The position numbers and the translations under genes are program-made. This document shows positions 19,011 to 27,427 of a DNA stretch of 64,000 bases, piece by piece (position 1 is the stretch's first letter; each line of letters opens with the position of its first letter). The stretch lies in the NCBI RefSeq assembly GCF_003945345.1, contig NZ_AP019308.1, positions 124,001 to 188,000 of the forward strand, in the 5' to 3' direction. The notes under the pieces were generated by a model that saw only the letters and a list, made by a program, of their open reading frames with translations, did no database searches and was not told where the DNA came from. Origin of the DNA: Paenibacillus baekrokdamisoli. Its GTDB lineage: Bacteria > Bacillota > Bacilli > Paenibacillales > Paenibacillaceae.

Positions 19011-20024
19011 TCAACGCCCCAATAAGCTGCGGATCGTTTCGATGACAAGAGCAGGCTCGTCATGAATGACCATATGTCCGCTCTTCTTTGCAATGATAAG
19101 CTCGCTGTCGGAGGAAATCTTCATCATAGTTCGCTGTCCGGCCTGCCAGATTTCCTCAAGCCGCTTACCGCCTTCTTCAGAAATCCCAACCGCCGCGTAA
19201 TCCTGAGGTAAGCCTCTGGCAATGATTCTTACAGGGAGAGAGCCCAGGTTTTGCCTACGAATGGCATCTTCTGTGGAAGCTGCCAACTTTCCCTCTTGTT
19301 CTTTGGCTTCGAAATAGCTCGGCTTCGCGATGACATTAATGAATTGACTTCGGTCTTCCTTCGGAACCAAACCTTCCAACAGCGAATCTTGAAATAACCG
19401 AAAGGCTCCCGATCGCTTCAAGAGCTTTAGAATAGAAGAAGGCGGGTTTCCGGAAAAGTTCTCGCTCTCAAGAATGGACTTGGTATCCCGCTCATCGTTT
19501 TCAGGTCTGGCATCAATGAGAACTAAGCCAGTGACTTTGTCTGGGTAGGTCTGGGCGAATAACCGTGCATACATTCCCCCTAAAGAATGACCGACAAGCA
19601 GATAAGGTCCGTTGATTCCCTCTTTTTCCAATGCAGAATGCAGCTCTTTAATGATATTGGCTCCCGTTCGTTCCGTATTTGCTTTTTCGCTCCACGCATA
19701 TCCGGCGCGATCATAGGTTACAACAGTTGCAAATGGTGCCAGTTGTTCAGGGATATTTCTCCACGACAGGCTCGTTTCTCCGCTTCCCGCTTCAAGAACG
19801 ATAGTCGGAGATCCGCTTCCGAATTTTTGAAGATGCAGGCGATAGCCGCCAACGTCGACTAATTTGCCCGGAGGTGGAAAATCCTTCTTGGCATGTTCAG
19901 ATGCGACCCATTCGTAGATAGATCCAGATCCGATTGGAAGAAGAACAATAGTCAAAATAAGGAGCAGTATCCTTTTCCATTTAAATTTTTTTAATGGCTT
20001 CTTTTGAGTGGCGTCGATAAACAT
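19011..20024 (-). CDS. Alpha/beta hydrolase, membrane anchored
   Basis: A 337-residue alpha/beta-hydrolase with an N-terminal basic stretch and single membrane segment (KRILLLILTIVLLPIGSGSI, about 17-36), so the catalytic domain is probably extracytoplasmic or membrane-bound. Nucleophile Ser in GHSLGGMYARLF (about 152), likely Asp in LVLIDARPE or later, and His in KKSGHMVIHDEP near the C-terminus. GGAGAA precedes the ATG. It is divergent from a TetR gene, with an inverted repeat between them, so it is likely the TetR target. Substrate unknown. Confidence 0.85.
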   Translation of the reverse strand: MFIDATQKKPLKKFKWKRILLLILTIVLLPIGSGSIYEWVASEHAKKDFPPPGKLVDVGGYRLHLQKFGSGSPTIVLEAGSGETSLSWRNIPEQLAPFATVVTYDRAGYAWSEKANTERTGANIIKELHSALEKEGINGPYLLVGHSLGGMYARLFAQTYPDKVTGLVLIDARPENDERDTKSILESENFSGNPPSSILKLLKRSGAFRLFQDSLLEGLVPKEDRSQFINVIAKPSYFEAKEQEGKLAASTEDAIRRQNLGSLPVRIIARGLPQDYAAVGISEEGGKRLEEIWQAGQRTMMKISSDSELIIAKKSGHMVIHDEPALVIETIRSLLGR

Positions 20025-20047
20025 CGGGTTGCAATTCTCCTTTTTAG

Positions 20048-20103
20048 TACAATGTATTAAAAATATTGTAGCACATTGTATTATAAAAAGAAAATAGTAT
20101 AAT
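20048..20103. promoter_or_regulatory. Divergent regulatory region with inverted repeat and leaderless promoter
   Basis: TACAATGT (20048-20055) and ACATTGTA (20073-20080) form an inverted repeat, a candidate TetR operator. TTGTAT (20076-20081), a 16-bp spacer and TATAAT (20098-20103) form a promoter that overlaps it and would start transcription at or next to the tetR ATG at 20110. Confidence 0.6.
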
Positions 20104-20109
20104 AGACAT

Positions 20110-20706
20110 ATGCCTAAAATCGTAGATCACGAAAAACAAAGACAAATCGTAGCTGAAGCTGCCTTGAGAGTCATTCGAAAATACGGACTAGAACAGGCCA
20201 CTGTTCGAAATATCGCGAAGGAAGCAGGCTTATCCGTAGGATCGATGCGGCATTATTTTTGCACGCAGGCTGAACTGTTTGCCTTCTGTATGAGCCTTTT
20301 TGTTCAGCGCGTTCAAAATCGTGTTGAAGCTTTTTCAATCGAGGAACCGTTTTTACCGGATTTGAAGAGACTGCTACTACAGTTCGTACCTTTGGACGAG
20401 GAAAGAGTAATGGAGATGGAGGTTTGGTTTTCATTTAACGCCAAGGTATTGATTTATCCGGAGCTGAAAAAAATAAGTGAAGCAATGCAAGACGGCTTTT
20501 ACCGAGCCGCAGGTTTTGTGATTGAATTCTTGCTCACGAACAATCTGGCAAAGTCAGGACTGGATACCGATTTGGAAACCGAGAAGCTGTATGCGCTGGT
20601 CGACGGGTTAGCCATACACCAGCTGATGCAGCCAGGTCGGCTCACAGTGGAAAGGCTGGAACACATACTGGACCAGCACTTGAATTTATTGTGCTCAGGA
20701 GATTAA
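20110..20706 (+). CDS. TetR family transcriptional regulator (BetI-like)
   Basis: A 198-residue repressor with N-terminal HTH (VRNIAKEAGLSVGSMRHYFCTQAELFAF, about 33-60) and a C-terminal TetR_C_6/BetI-like ligand domain (EVWFSFNAKVLIYPELKKI; DGLAIHQLMQPGRLT). No Shine-Dalgarno precedes the ATG, and the -10 box ends 6 nt before it, so the mRNA is probably leaderless. Divergent from the alpha/beta hydrolase, which it likely represses together with itself. Confidence 0.88.
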   Translation: MPKIVDHEKQRQIVAEAALRVIRKYGLEQATVRNIAKEAGLSVGSMRHYFCTQAELFAFCMSLFVQRVQNRVEAFSIEEPFLPDLKRLLLQFVPLDEERVMEMEVWFSFNAKVLIYPELKKISEAMQDGFYRAAGFVIEFLLTNNLAKSGLDTDLETEKLYALVDGLAIHQLMQPGRLTVERLEHILDQHLNLLCSGD

Positions 20707-20817
20707 GAAATGATCCTTTAAAACGTTCACCGACCCTGTACCGACGAGGATCGAAAAGCGAGTGAGCACGAATGTTATCCCGAGCCATGTAAGGCCCGAT
20801 ACATCCTCAACAAGAAG

Positions 20818-20853
20818 CAGGCTTCCAGTCAATGGGAAGCCTGTTTCATTTTC
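20818..20853 (+). terminator. Terminator downstream of tetR
   Basis: CAGGCTTCC / GGAAGCCTG stem with 8-nt loop, followed by TTTCATTTTC. Confidence 0.65.
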
Positions 20854-20859
20854 AGACCC

Positions 20860-21156
20860 ATGCCGATTCGGGTTTTCATTGAATACTATTATTTTATTCC
20901 CGAGTGGTACTACATTGCTTCTGGTGATTTCAATCACGTCAATTATAGTTATTCCGGAGATTACACAGGATATGACCCAGGCAATCCCTACAATAACCCA
21001 AGCAGCTTTGTCTATGCGACAACCCAAACGACACAAAGTACATCAATAACCGGTGGAATGGCTACAACTACAAATTATAATAGCCAAGGCCAGGTTACCG
21101 CTATTTCAAACCGTGCCTCTAATGGTGAGCGCAAAGTGATCAGCTATCGAATATAA
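20860..21156 (+). pseudogene. YD-repeat (RHS-like) protein, 5' fragment
   Basis: About 98 residues rich in Tyr, Asn and Gly (NHVNYSYSGDYTGYDPGNPY; TTTNYNSQGQVTAISNRASN) resembling the linker and first YD repeat of wall-associated RHS/YD proteins. It ends at TAA 21154-21156, exactly where the next frame opens; the peptide EYNGQ readable in the third frame across the junction indicates indels in a formerly continuous gene. No signal peptide or proper start is visible. Confidence 0.6.
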
Positions 21157-22682
21157 TGGGCAAAATTATTAAGATTAAAACAACGCAAAGCTTAGTCGAT
21201 GGAAAGACGTCTATTCACGAGAGGATTTTCAATGCTACTACCAATTATGCCTATCCAAGTGATATCAGAAGCTATTTTACCACGAAGAGCACTACCGGAG
21301 AAAATGTTACACAGGTCGTTCAGAAAACAATGGCTTACAATATGGGAACAGGACAATTGGAGAGCGAAACAAACGGTAATGGCAAGGTTACGTCTTACCT
21401 ATACGATTCGCTTGGGCGTCCTACCCGAATTACGTATCCGAGTTTTACCAATGCCAACGGTGTTGGCTACAATGTTATGGATGAAATTAGTTATACGAAT
21501 TCGGTTATTCCTTCAGTGGCAGACGCTGAGAATGCATCCGTCTCATCACTGTTAGTCAGTTCCAAACGCAAGTATACTCAAGTATCCAACCAAGCAACGA
21601 CCCAGTTGTCTATCCAAAATGACTACTATGATGGACTCGGCTTTTTGCGCTATTCACAGCAATCCAACAATGGAGTTACTCAGACTACAGAATATCGTCC
21701 CGACGATTTGACCAGAGCGGTCTATGCCAAAGACCCGATGAATAATACAACGACAGTTGTCTACGATGCTTGGGGTGCGCAAAAAGAAGGGATGGATATG
21801 TACGGCAATTTGTATGTGTCAGAGAGCAATTTGAAATTACGCAAGGGAATTCATTATTTCGTAGCGGCTATGGATGTCCTTGCTTATCGGAATAATCCGG
21901 CTCTAAGCAATTTGAAGTCCAGCTATGTTGAGCAGGATTACGATCAATGGGGACAATTACTGGTGAATAGGGTCTATAAAGACTGGCCCAATCAAACTGT
22001 TCCATTGACTGAGTTGTACACATATGACATTGCAGGAAATCAACTTACTTATACAGATCCCAAAAAGAATTTGAATAGTGAAGGCGTCACCATGAAGTAT
22101 ACCTATGATGCACTGAATCGATTGAGTGAAGTCAAGGATGCAATCGGACAAATTATGAAATACCCTTACAATGCAAGTGGTCAAATCACAAATACGACCG
22201 TACAAAGTAATGAATCCGATTCGCCGAAAGTAGTCAGCACAAAAGCTTACAATGAAATGGGCGGTCTGACTTCCAAAACAGATCCTTCTCTCAGCCAAGA
22301 ATCCTATACTTATAATAATTTAGCTGACGAAGGTCCTTGGAGTTCTCCACAGAATGTAGGGGAAACACTTGCGAAGCAAGGGGAAAAAGTTAAATTCATA
22401 CCTAAAGATCCAAATGCTAAAGAAAGTAGACCTGACATGGAAGTTGATGGTGTGCCTACTGAAATAAAAGCACCGACGTCCACAGACCCGAGTACAATAG
22501 CAAAAAGAATTAAGGAAGGTTCAAAACAGGCAGGTGGTGGAGGAACGGTTATCGTTGATGCTCGTTCTACTGGACTTACACCAGAACAAGCTGCTGAAGC
22601 AATAGCAGAAGCTGCAAGGAAAGGAAATATTAAAGGTGATGTTGAAATCTGGTTAAAAGATCAAATCTTAAAGTATCCGTGA
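21156..22682 (+). CDS. YD-repeat protein fragment with C-terminal CdiA-like nuclease toxin domain
   Basis: 508 residues. The first ~390 are YD repeats (YLYDSLGRPTRITYP, YTYDIAGNQLTYTD, YTYDALNRLSEVKDAIGQ), the beta-strand cocoon of RHS-type toxin-delivery proteins. From about residue 391 (GPWSSPQNVGETLAKQG) the sequence switches to a compact ~115-residue domain with RPDMEVDG and PTEIKAP, a PD-x-E-x-K arrangement as in CdiA C-terminal nucleases, ending IKGDVEIWLKDQI. The normal RHS hyperconserved core before the toxin is absent. It starts on the stop codon of the preceding fragment with no ribosome site, so expression is doubtful. A toxin tip joined to a shortened shaft is the best reading. 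Confidence 0.72.
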   Translation: MGKIIKIKTTQSLVDGKTSIHERIFNATTNYAYPSDIRSYFTTKSTTGENVTQVVQKTMAYNMGTGQLESETNGNGKVTSYLYDSLGRPTRITYPSFTNANGVGYNVMDEISYTNSVIPSVADAENASVSSLLVSSKRKYTQVSNQATTQLSIQNDYYDGLGFLRYSQQSNNGVTQTTEYRPDDLTRAVYAKDPMNNTTTVVYDAWGAQKEGMDMYGNLYVSESNLKLRKGIHYFVAAMDVLAYRNNPALSNLKSSYVEQDYDQWGQLLVNRVYKDWPNQTVPLTELYTYDIAGNQLTYTDPKKNLNSEGVTMKYTYDALNRLSEVKDAIGQIMKYPYNASGQITNTTVQSNESDSPKVVSTKAYNEMGGLTSKTDPSLSQESYTYNNLADEGPWSSPQNVGETLAKQGEKVKFIPKDPNAKESRPDMEVDGVPTEIKAPTSTDPSTIAKRIKEGSKQAGGGGTVIVDARSTGLTPEQAAEAIAEAARKGNIKGDVEIWLKDQILKYP

Positions 22683-22697
22683 TAGGAGGAATCAAAT

Positions 22698-22934
22698 ATG
22701 GCTGGTATGAAGTGCGTGTGTGGGAACACTATGTCAACGGTAGTTTCTCCGAATGAGACAGAACTAATTATATTTACTCAGAAGGAATGGGAAGAGATAA
22801 CTGAAGGAACCAAGCACGGTTTAAACGTCTTCGATATTGAGCCAAGGCAAGCGGTATGGAGATGTCGAGCTTGTAGCAGACTGTATTTCTTTGAAGATAA
22901 CAAAGTGGTAAAACGGTATGTATTAGAAGAATAA
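22698..22934 (+). CDS. Small cysteine-rich protein, candidate immunity to the nuclease tip
   Basis: A 78-residue acidic protein with CVCGN near the start and CRACSRLYFF near the end, a likely four-cysteine zinc ribbon around a beta-rich middle. A strong AGGAGG ribosome site and a 15-bp gap after the toxin gene, followed by its own terminator, are the classic layout of a cognate immunity gene. I do not recognise a named immunity family, so the role is inferred from position. Confidence 0.65.
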   Translation: MAGMKCVCGNTMSTVVSPNETELIIFTQKEWEEITEGTKHGLNVFDIEPRQAVWRCRACSRLYFFEDNKVVKRYVLEE

Positions 22935-22943
22935 GATACATTG

Positions 22944-22983
22944 CCACATGCGAGAGTACATACTTGCATGTGGTTTTCTTTTG
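22944..22983 (+). terminator. Terminator after toxin/immunity pair
   Basis: CCACATGC / GCATGTGG 8-bp stem followed by TTTTCTTTTG. Confidence 0.75.
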
Positions 22984-23042
22984 TTCAAAACCCCGCTTGA
23001 CATTCCAAGTATGATGTAAGGCATGCTAAGTATGGCGTCAAA

Positions 23043-23615
23043 ATGATTGGATTACAGTAAATAGCCGACACATTTTACATGGAATACAAGACGGTGGCGG
23101 AGAAGGTTGGCGTTTCCAAGCAAACGTTTCAGGATTGGATAAAAGGGCGGCGAAAAATACCACAACAGCGATTGGAGCATTATCCCGATTGTTCGGAATT
23201 GAGGAAGTCGAATGGTTTCAGAAGGATCTATCTGATTCTGAAAAGACTGAGGTTCAAATTCATTATTTCCAGCAATCAGATGTCATCGAGGAAGTCGAAG
23301 TTCCCTATTCTTGATGATAACGGTGAAGAATACACAGTTAAGCAACATATCTCTCAGAACAAAAGAATCATTGATTTTCTGCATGAGAGAAGCGAAGAAG
23401 ATCGGCTGCTTGAACGTGTATTTGATGCAGTCAGAAACGATCAAGCCGATGGAAAAGAAAATAAAGTCATTCTCGAACAATTCTTGATGGTACTGGAAGG
23501 TAAAGCTTCTAAGAGAAGAACGGTCGAACTCGTCTTATATGCTTTGACAGAGTATGGACAGGACGAATGGGGCGGCGTTCATCCGCAGTTCATCGACGAA
23601 TGGACTGTTGTCTGA
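23043..23615 (+). pseudogene. HTH-domain protein with premature stop and compensating frameshifts
   Basis: The frame begins ATG 23043 (MIGLQ), is stopped by TAA 23058, and resumes IADTFYMEYKTVAEKVGVSK, a DNA-binding HTH. From 23177 to 23311 the sensible peptide lies in another frame (ALSRLFGIEEVEWFQKDLSD ... VIEEVEVPYS), after which the first frame is again sensible (DDNGEEYTVKQHISQNKRII to the stop at 23615). A lost base near 23177 and an extra T near 23309-23312 explain this. The resulting 178-residue open frame from 23079 is therefore partly nonsense. The original was probably a phage- or ICE-type small regulator of about 190 residues. Confidence 0.65.
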
Positions 23616-24204
23616 TGTGATGTATGCTGGAACCTTCAAGTCGGTAAGATGTCGGTGAGTATGTGAAACTGCTTAGCAAGCAGCAGCTAACCTATACCTT
23701 GGGTGACAATTCTAATAAATCCTCTAAGGGAATAATATACATCTGGAGTTCTTCCTTTCTCTCTTTTTGGTGTGTAGTAGGGGTATTAAACATTTCGAGA
23801 TTTGGGAGGGGCTCCTTTTTTTATGCTTTAAAAGATTAAGCCCAGCAAGGCTTTGAAATTATGAAATTAATTCACCTAAATAACGCTATTCTGATAGATT
23901 GAGCAGTTCGATAATGGTCAGATACCACCATGATTGCCCTGTTTTTTGATATCTTCGTTTTCTTACGTTTTTTCAAGTCAATCGCTACTATGTAAATGGA
24001 TGAAGCGATTGATACGGTGTTAGGGTCATGATGATCTTTAGGAGTTCGCAACTTCTCAAGGGATACCCCGACCATTAAATAGTTAGGACATAGCTAAACA
24101 TTTCCAAACGGGAAGTCATTTGTTAATGGCTAGCCATCTTCCATAAAATTAAGCCCGAAACTCATGGGAAAATCGGGAAGGAGAGAGCACATGAAAGGGA
24201 GCGA
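23616..24204. other. Intergenic stretch, no supported gene
   Basis: Contains a short GGAG / CTCC hairpin followed by TTTTTTT near 23803-23821 that could terminate leftward or rightward transcripts. A 67-codon minus-strand frame (23872-24075) has no recognisable motif and no clear ribosome site. Confidence 0.4.
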
Positions 24205-25071
24205 TCATCCCATAAGAGCGATAGAGATGATGCCGATCGTAATGACGGATGACATGATGACTCGGAGCAGACCATTCTGTTCCTTAAGGAGAAAGACGCC
24301 GAGCAGTGTTCCGAACACGGTACCTACTTCGCGAATGGGTGCGATCGATGCTAGCGGAGCCAACTTCATAGCAAATAAGAACAGTACATAGGAACCTGGA
24401 GCCAAGAAGGTGCCGATCATAATCGTCCTCCAATTGACCTGCCATTCTTGTTTGATCTGCTTGGATTTCATCACGGCAAACGTCGAGAATATCACGTAAG
24501 AGATATTCGAAATTTCGATCAAAGCAAACGGAGACATGTTCTGTACGAGCTGCTTATCGAGCAATGTATATCCAGTTATACAGAAACCGACTGCTAATGC
24601 GGAAAGGACCGCCTTGGATGCAATGCTGCGTTCCTTGTTCTCTCGAATCTCCCGCTTGCCGAAGAAGCCGCTGATCGCGAACAGCCCGCCGACAATGCAG
24701 CACAATCCTATCCATCCAATCGGAGATAGTGATTCCCCGAATACAAGTACGCTCATGACAGGCACAAAAAAAGCACCCGTTCCTCGCATGATAGGGTATA
24801 CCTGCGACATGTCCCCATAGGAGTACGCTCTGGACAAGAAAATAAAATATCCCCCTTGAAAGGACATCGAAAAAAAGACGAGTAGGAGAAAACTACCGGT
24901 GATCTCCATGTGGAACAGCTCGTATATAAAATAGGGCAGCAGCAGCACTGTCGCCGCAATATGGATTGACCAGAGAAAGACGCTTTTGTTCAGACTGCGC
25001 TTCGTAAATAAATTCCAAATCGCATGTGTCAGTCCGGAGCAAAGTACGAGCAGCAAAGCAGCAGTCACCAC
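24205..25071 (-). CDS. EamA/DMT family transporter
   Basis: About 288 residues with ten hydrophobic spans arranged as two EamA repeats, a drug/metabolite transporter fold in the cytoplasmic membrane. Motifs include GLTHAIWNLFTKRS at the N-terminus and GVFLLKEQNGL near the end of the second repeat, the usual EamA terminal signature. The frame opens at 25110, but GAGGGAG followed by GTG at 25071 (SVVTAALLLVLCSGL) is a better start. It is alone on the minus strand; substrate unknown. Confidence 0.85.
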   Translation of the reverse strand: MVTAALLLVLCSGLTHAIWNLFTKRSLNKSVFLWSIHIAATVLLLPYFIYELFHMEITGSFLLLVFFSMSFQGGYFIFLSRAYSYGDMSQVYPIMRGTGAFFVPVMSVLVFGESLSPIGWIGLCCIVGGLFAISGFFGKREIRENKERSIASKAVLSALAVGFCITGYTLLDKQLVQNMSPFALIEISNISYVIFSTFAVMKSKQIKQEWQVNWRTIMIGTFLAPGSYVLFLFAMKLAPLASIAPIREVGTVFGTLLGVFLLKEQNGLLRVIMSSVITIGIISIALMG

Positions 25072-25282
25072 AGATATCACTTCTCCCTCGAAGCTTGAGT
25101 AGATTAACAATTCCTTAACAATTACCTATGATAAAGGGGATTTGATTTCAAGTCAATCCAAAACAACAAAAAACAACATGAAAACATGAAACACAACAAA
25201 GGCGTTTGAATAAGAGGAGCTTCAAAAAAAGGGGCTGCCCCAAAAGGCTAACGCCGAATGAGTCAGTCCCACAAATCGAATT

Positions 25283-25331
25283 ATGAAGCCTCCAGAACCA
25301 CTGTTCAAGTGGAGCTGGAGGCTTCATTTTC
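25283..25331. terminator. Long hairpin, bidirectional terminator
   Basis: ATGAAGCCTCCAG / CTGGAGGCTTCAT 13-bp perfect stem enclosing a smaller hairpin, with T-rich flank on the plus side and A-rich flank on the other. It lies just past the minus-strand phosphoesterase gene. Confidence 0.6.
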
Positions 25332-25368
25332 TTATCAACAGCCACTGTCATCATTCATAAACGGATTA

Positions 25369-26322
25369 TTAAGCCTTCACAATCCGTCCTTCTGGTCTAT
25401 GCTCGGGTTGCTCCTTGATCACCGTGCCGTCTTCCAGATGAAGCCACGTGTCGAAGCTGCGCTCGCCCGCCCGCAGCTTTATCACTCTTGCGCCGGTCAG
25501 AAACGGCTGCTTCAGGTACGCGTTGCGTGTCGTACGGCCATAGCAAAGACGAATGCCATGCATCGTTCCCCAGAAGTCGTTCCCGTGATCGTGGCCGACA
25601 AACGTACCCATGACATCACCCATCTCCACCATTGCCGCAAAGAAACCTGTGTTGATCCATGGGCCAGAGCAGCTCGAGTCCATCCTTTGTCCATAGCATG
25701 TCGTGAAATCCCATATATCATTATATTCAGGCAGCGGGATGTGGAAGAAAGCCAAAGATGGCAGCGGTTGTCCGCCGTTCTGTTCGGTTAAACGATAGGA
25801 TTGCGTCGTATACCACTCGATTTGATCTCTGCGAATCCAGTCGTAAAATCCAAGCCTGGAGTATTCAAGCGGAGAATAGCTTCCAGAGTCCAGAAAATAA
25901 AGGGACGCTGCCGTTTCGTTCTGTTGATCCGCGATCGTCACGACGTAATTTCCGACACCGCTTACATTTGATGGATCGGGTTTCGCGTAACAATATTTAT
26001 GTGTGAGTTGAAGGGCATGCAGCTGTTCTCTCGTCACATTCGCAGCTTCCGAATCATGGTTGCCGAATACGGCAGCCCAGGGAATCTCCATCTCTTCGGG
26101 AACGGAAACGGCATTGCGAAAGGATTGCGCCACATCTGTGCACCCGGCACTGGCAAGGACGTCCCCGGTATAGACAACGAGATCCGGCTGTTCCGATTCC
26201 AGTATTCGCCGCATCATCGCTTTCATTCGGATTTCTTCATCATCACCGTTGCAGAACTCGACATCGGCGAATTGTACGATAGTAAACGTCTCGTCACTGC
26301 GAAATCGCAGCTGCTTTCTCAA
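25369..26322 (-). CDS. Metallophosphoesterase (calcineurin-like)
   Basis: A 317-residue two-metal phosphoesterase. Metal motifs: QFADVEF (motif I, Asp present but the usual His after it is Glu), YTGDVLASAG (GD), FGNHDSE (GNHD), FFHIPLPEYND and FVGHDHGNDF (GHDH). It resembles the Dcr2/plant PAP29-like subgroup that keeps GHDHxND. No signal peptide is seen, so it is probably cytoplasmic. It is followed 34 bp upstream by a phosphodiesterase-type gene on the same strand, likely one operon. Substrate unknown. Confidence 0.87.
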   Translation of the reverse strand: MRKQLRFRSDETFTIVQFADVEFCNGDDEEIRMKAMMRRILESEQPDLVVYTGDVLASAGCTDVAQSFRNAVSVPEEMEIPWAAVFGNHDSEAANVTREQLHALQLTHKYCYAKPDPSNVSGVGNYVVTIADQQNETAASLYFLDSGSYSPLEYSRLGFYDWIRRDQIEWYTTQSYRLTEQNGGQPLPSLAFFHIPLPEYNDIWDFTTCYGQRMDSSCSGPWINTGFFAAMVEMGDVMGTFVGHDHGNDFWGTMHGIRLCYGRTTRNAYLKQPFLTGARVIKLRAGERSFDTWLHLEDGTVIKEQPEHRPEGRIVKA

Positions 26323-26356
26323 TGGGAGTCACTCCTCTCGCTATTTTCATCGCTGG

Positions 26357-27193
26357 CTATCCCTGCTCGCCGAATAAAGAATGAGGCAGCTTTGCATCCC
26401 AATGCGCAGGCGTCTCCATTCCAAGGGCATAGGCGACAATAGCGGCCGTATCCACAATGGATAACTGTGCAATCTTGGTTCCTGGTTCAACACCTGGGCC
26501 TACACAGCCCCAGAAAACATTCTTGTCCATCGGATGATCGCTGCCGTGTCCATACTGATGTTCGCCACCGCCGCCATGATCCGTTATCAGAATAACGAGG
26601 CTGTCTTCGAGCAAGCCTAGCTTCTCGATCGTTCCCAGCACCTTTCCGAACAGCTGATCGCAAGCCGTAATGGATTTCAAATATTCGGGCGAATCCGGAC
26701 CGTAACCGTGTGCGTGTCCGGAGCCATCGGGCTCATCCAACTGCATGAACAGCAGCTTAACATCTGGATTATTCTCTACATATTGTTGAAGCGACACAAC
26801 AAGCTCCGCATCGGGAAGCGATTCCTTGTGTATGCCAAGTCCTTCTTCAATAATGCCGTTGTTGATCGGGGACCAGCCTGTGAAAGAAGCAAGCTTCGCA
26901 TTCGGCCATGTTTCTCTAGCCAAGCGGAATAATGATGGATGCGGAGAATCCGTAGGGAAATGTTCGCTTGCTGCGATATCATTGTTCAATTGATGTTTCT
27001 CCGGTACGACGCCATGGAGGACTGACCCCCAGCATTCTGCACTAATCGTTGGCGATTCCGCCTGTGCCATATACGTGAGCGCACCTTTCTGTAAAAAGGA
27101 GTCGATAACGGGTGTATCCGTCTGCTGAATGAAATTCCCCGCGCCATCCATACCAAGAATGAACACTCTCTTAACAGGCCTTTGATTTACCAT
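26357..27193 (-). CDS. Alkaline phosphatase superfamily / nucleotide pyrophosphatase-type hydrolase
   Basis: About 278 residues with the alkaline phosphatase superfamily metal sites: ILGMDGAGN (Asp), nucleophile Thr/Ser in ESPTISAECWGS, MQLDEPDGSGHAHGYG (Asp, His) and LVILITDHGGGGEHQYGHGSD (Asp-His and His). It is shorter than most sulfatases and NPPs but has the complete set. GAGAGG favours the ATG at 27193 over the one at 27202. It shares an operon with the metallophosphoesterase and is divergent from a carbohydrate ABC importer, so a phosphorylated or sulfated sugar substrate is possible but not shown. Confidence 0.85.
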   Translation of the reverse strand: MVNQRPVKRVFILGMDGAGNFIQQTDTPVIDSFLQKGALTYMAQAESPTISAECWGSVLHGVVPEKHQLNNDIAASEHFPTDSPHPSLFRLARETWPNAKLASFTGWSPINNGIIEEGLGIHKESLPDAELVVSLQQYVENNPDVKLLFMQLDEPDGSGHAHGYGPDSPEYLKSITACDQLFGKVLGTIEKLGLLEDSLVILITDHGGGGEHQYGHGSDHPMDKNVFWGCVGPGVEPGTKIAQLSIVDTAAIVAYALGMETPAHWDAKLPHSLFGEQG

Positions 27194-27382
27194 TGCAATC
27201 ATCCTCTCATCTCACTAAAGTAGACGTTTGAACAAATCGTTGTTATATATCGTGCGAATTCGCTCTTAGCATAATGAGTCCTATGTACACTGTCAATACA
27301 ACAAGTCACTTAAACCGTCAACAAGTCACAATCGTCACAATTTGAAGTCATTATCCTAGTGGTCGGCAGAATTTGGCTCTAT

Positions 27383-27407
27383 TACAATAAGAATGTAAGC
27401 GATTGCG
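27383..27407 (+). promoter_or_regulatory. Promoter -10 with cre-like site of the ABC operon
   Basis: TACAAT (27383-27388) is followed by ATGTAAGCGATTGCG (27393-27407), which matches the CcpA consensus WTGNAANCGNWNNCW at all but the final base. A site over the transcription start would block it when preferred sugars are available. No good -35 box is visible. Confidence 0.6.
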
Positions 27408-27427
27408 TATGAGAAAGGGTGAAAGGC

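Noticed and set aside
23872..24075. 67-codon minus-strand frame
   Set aside because: No recognisable family and no clear ribosome site.
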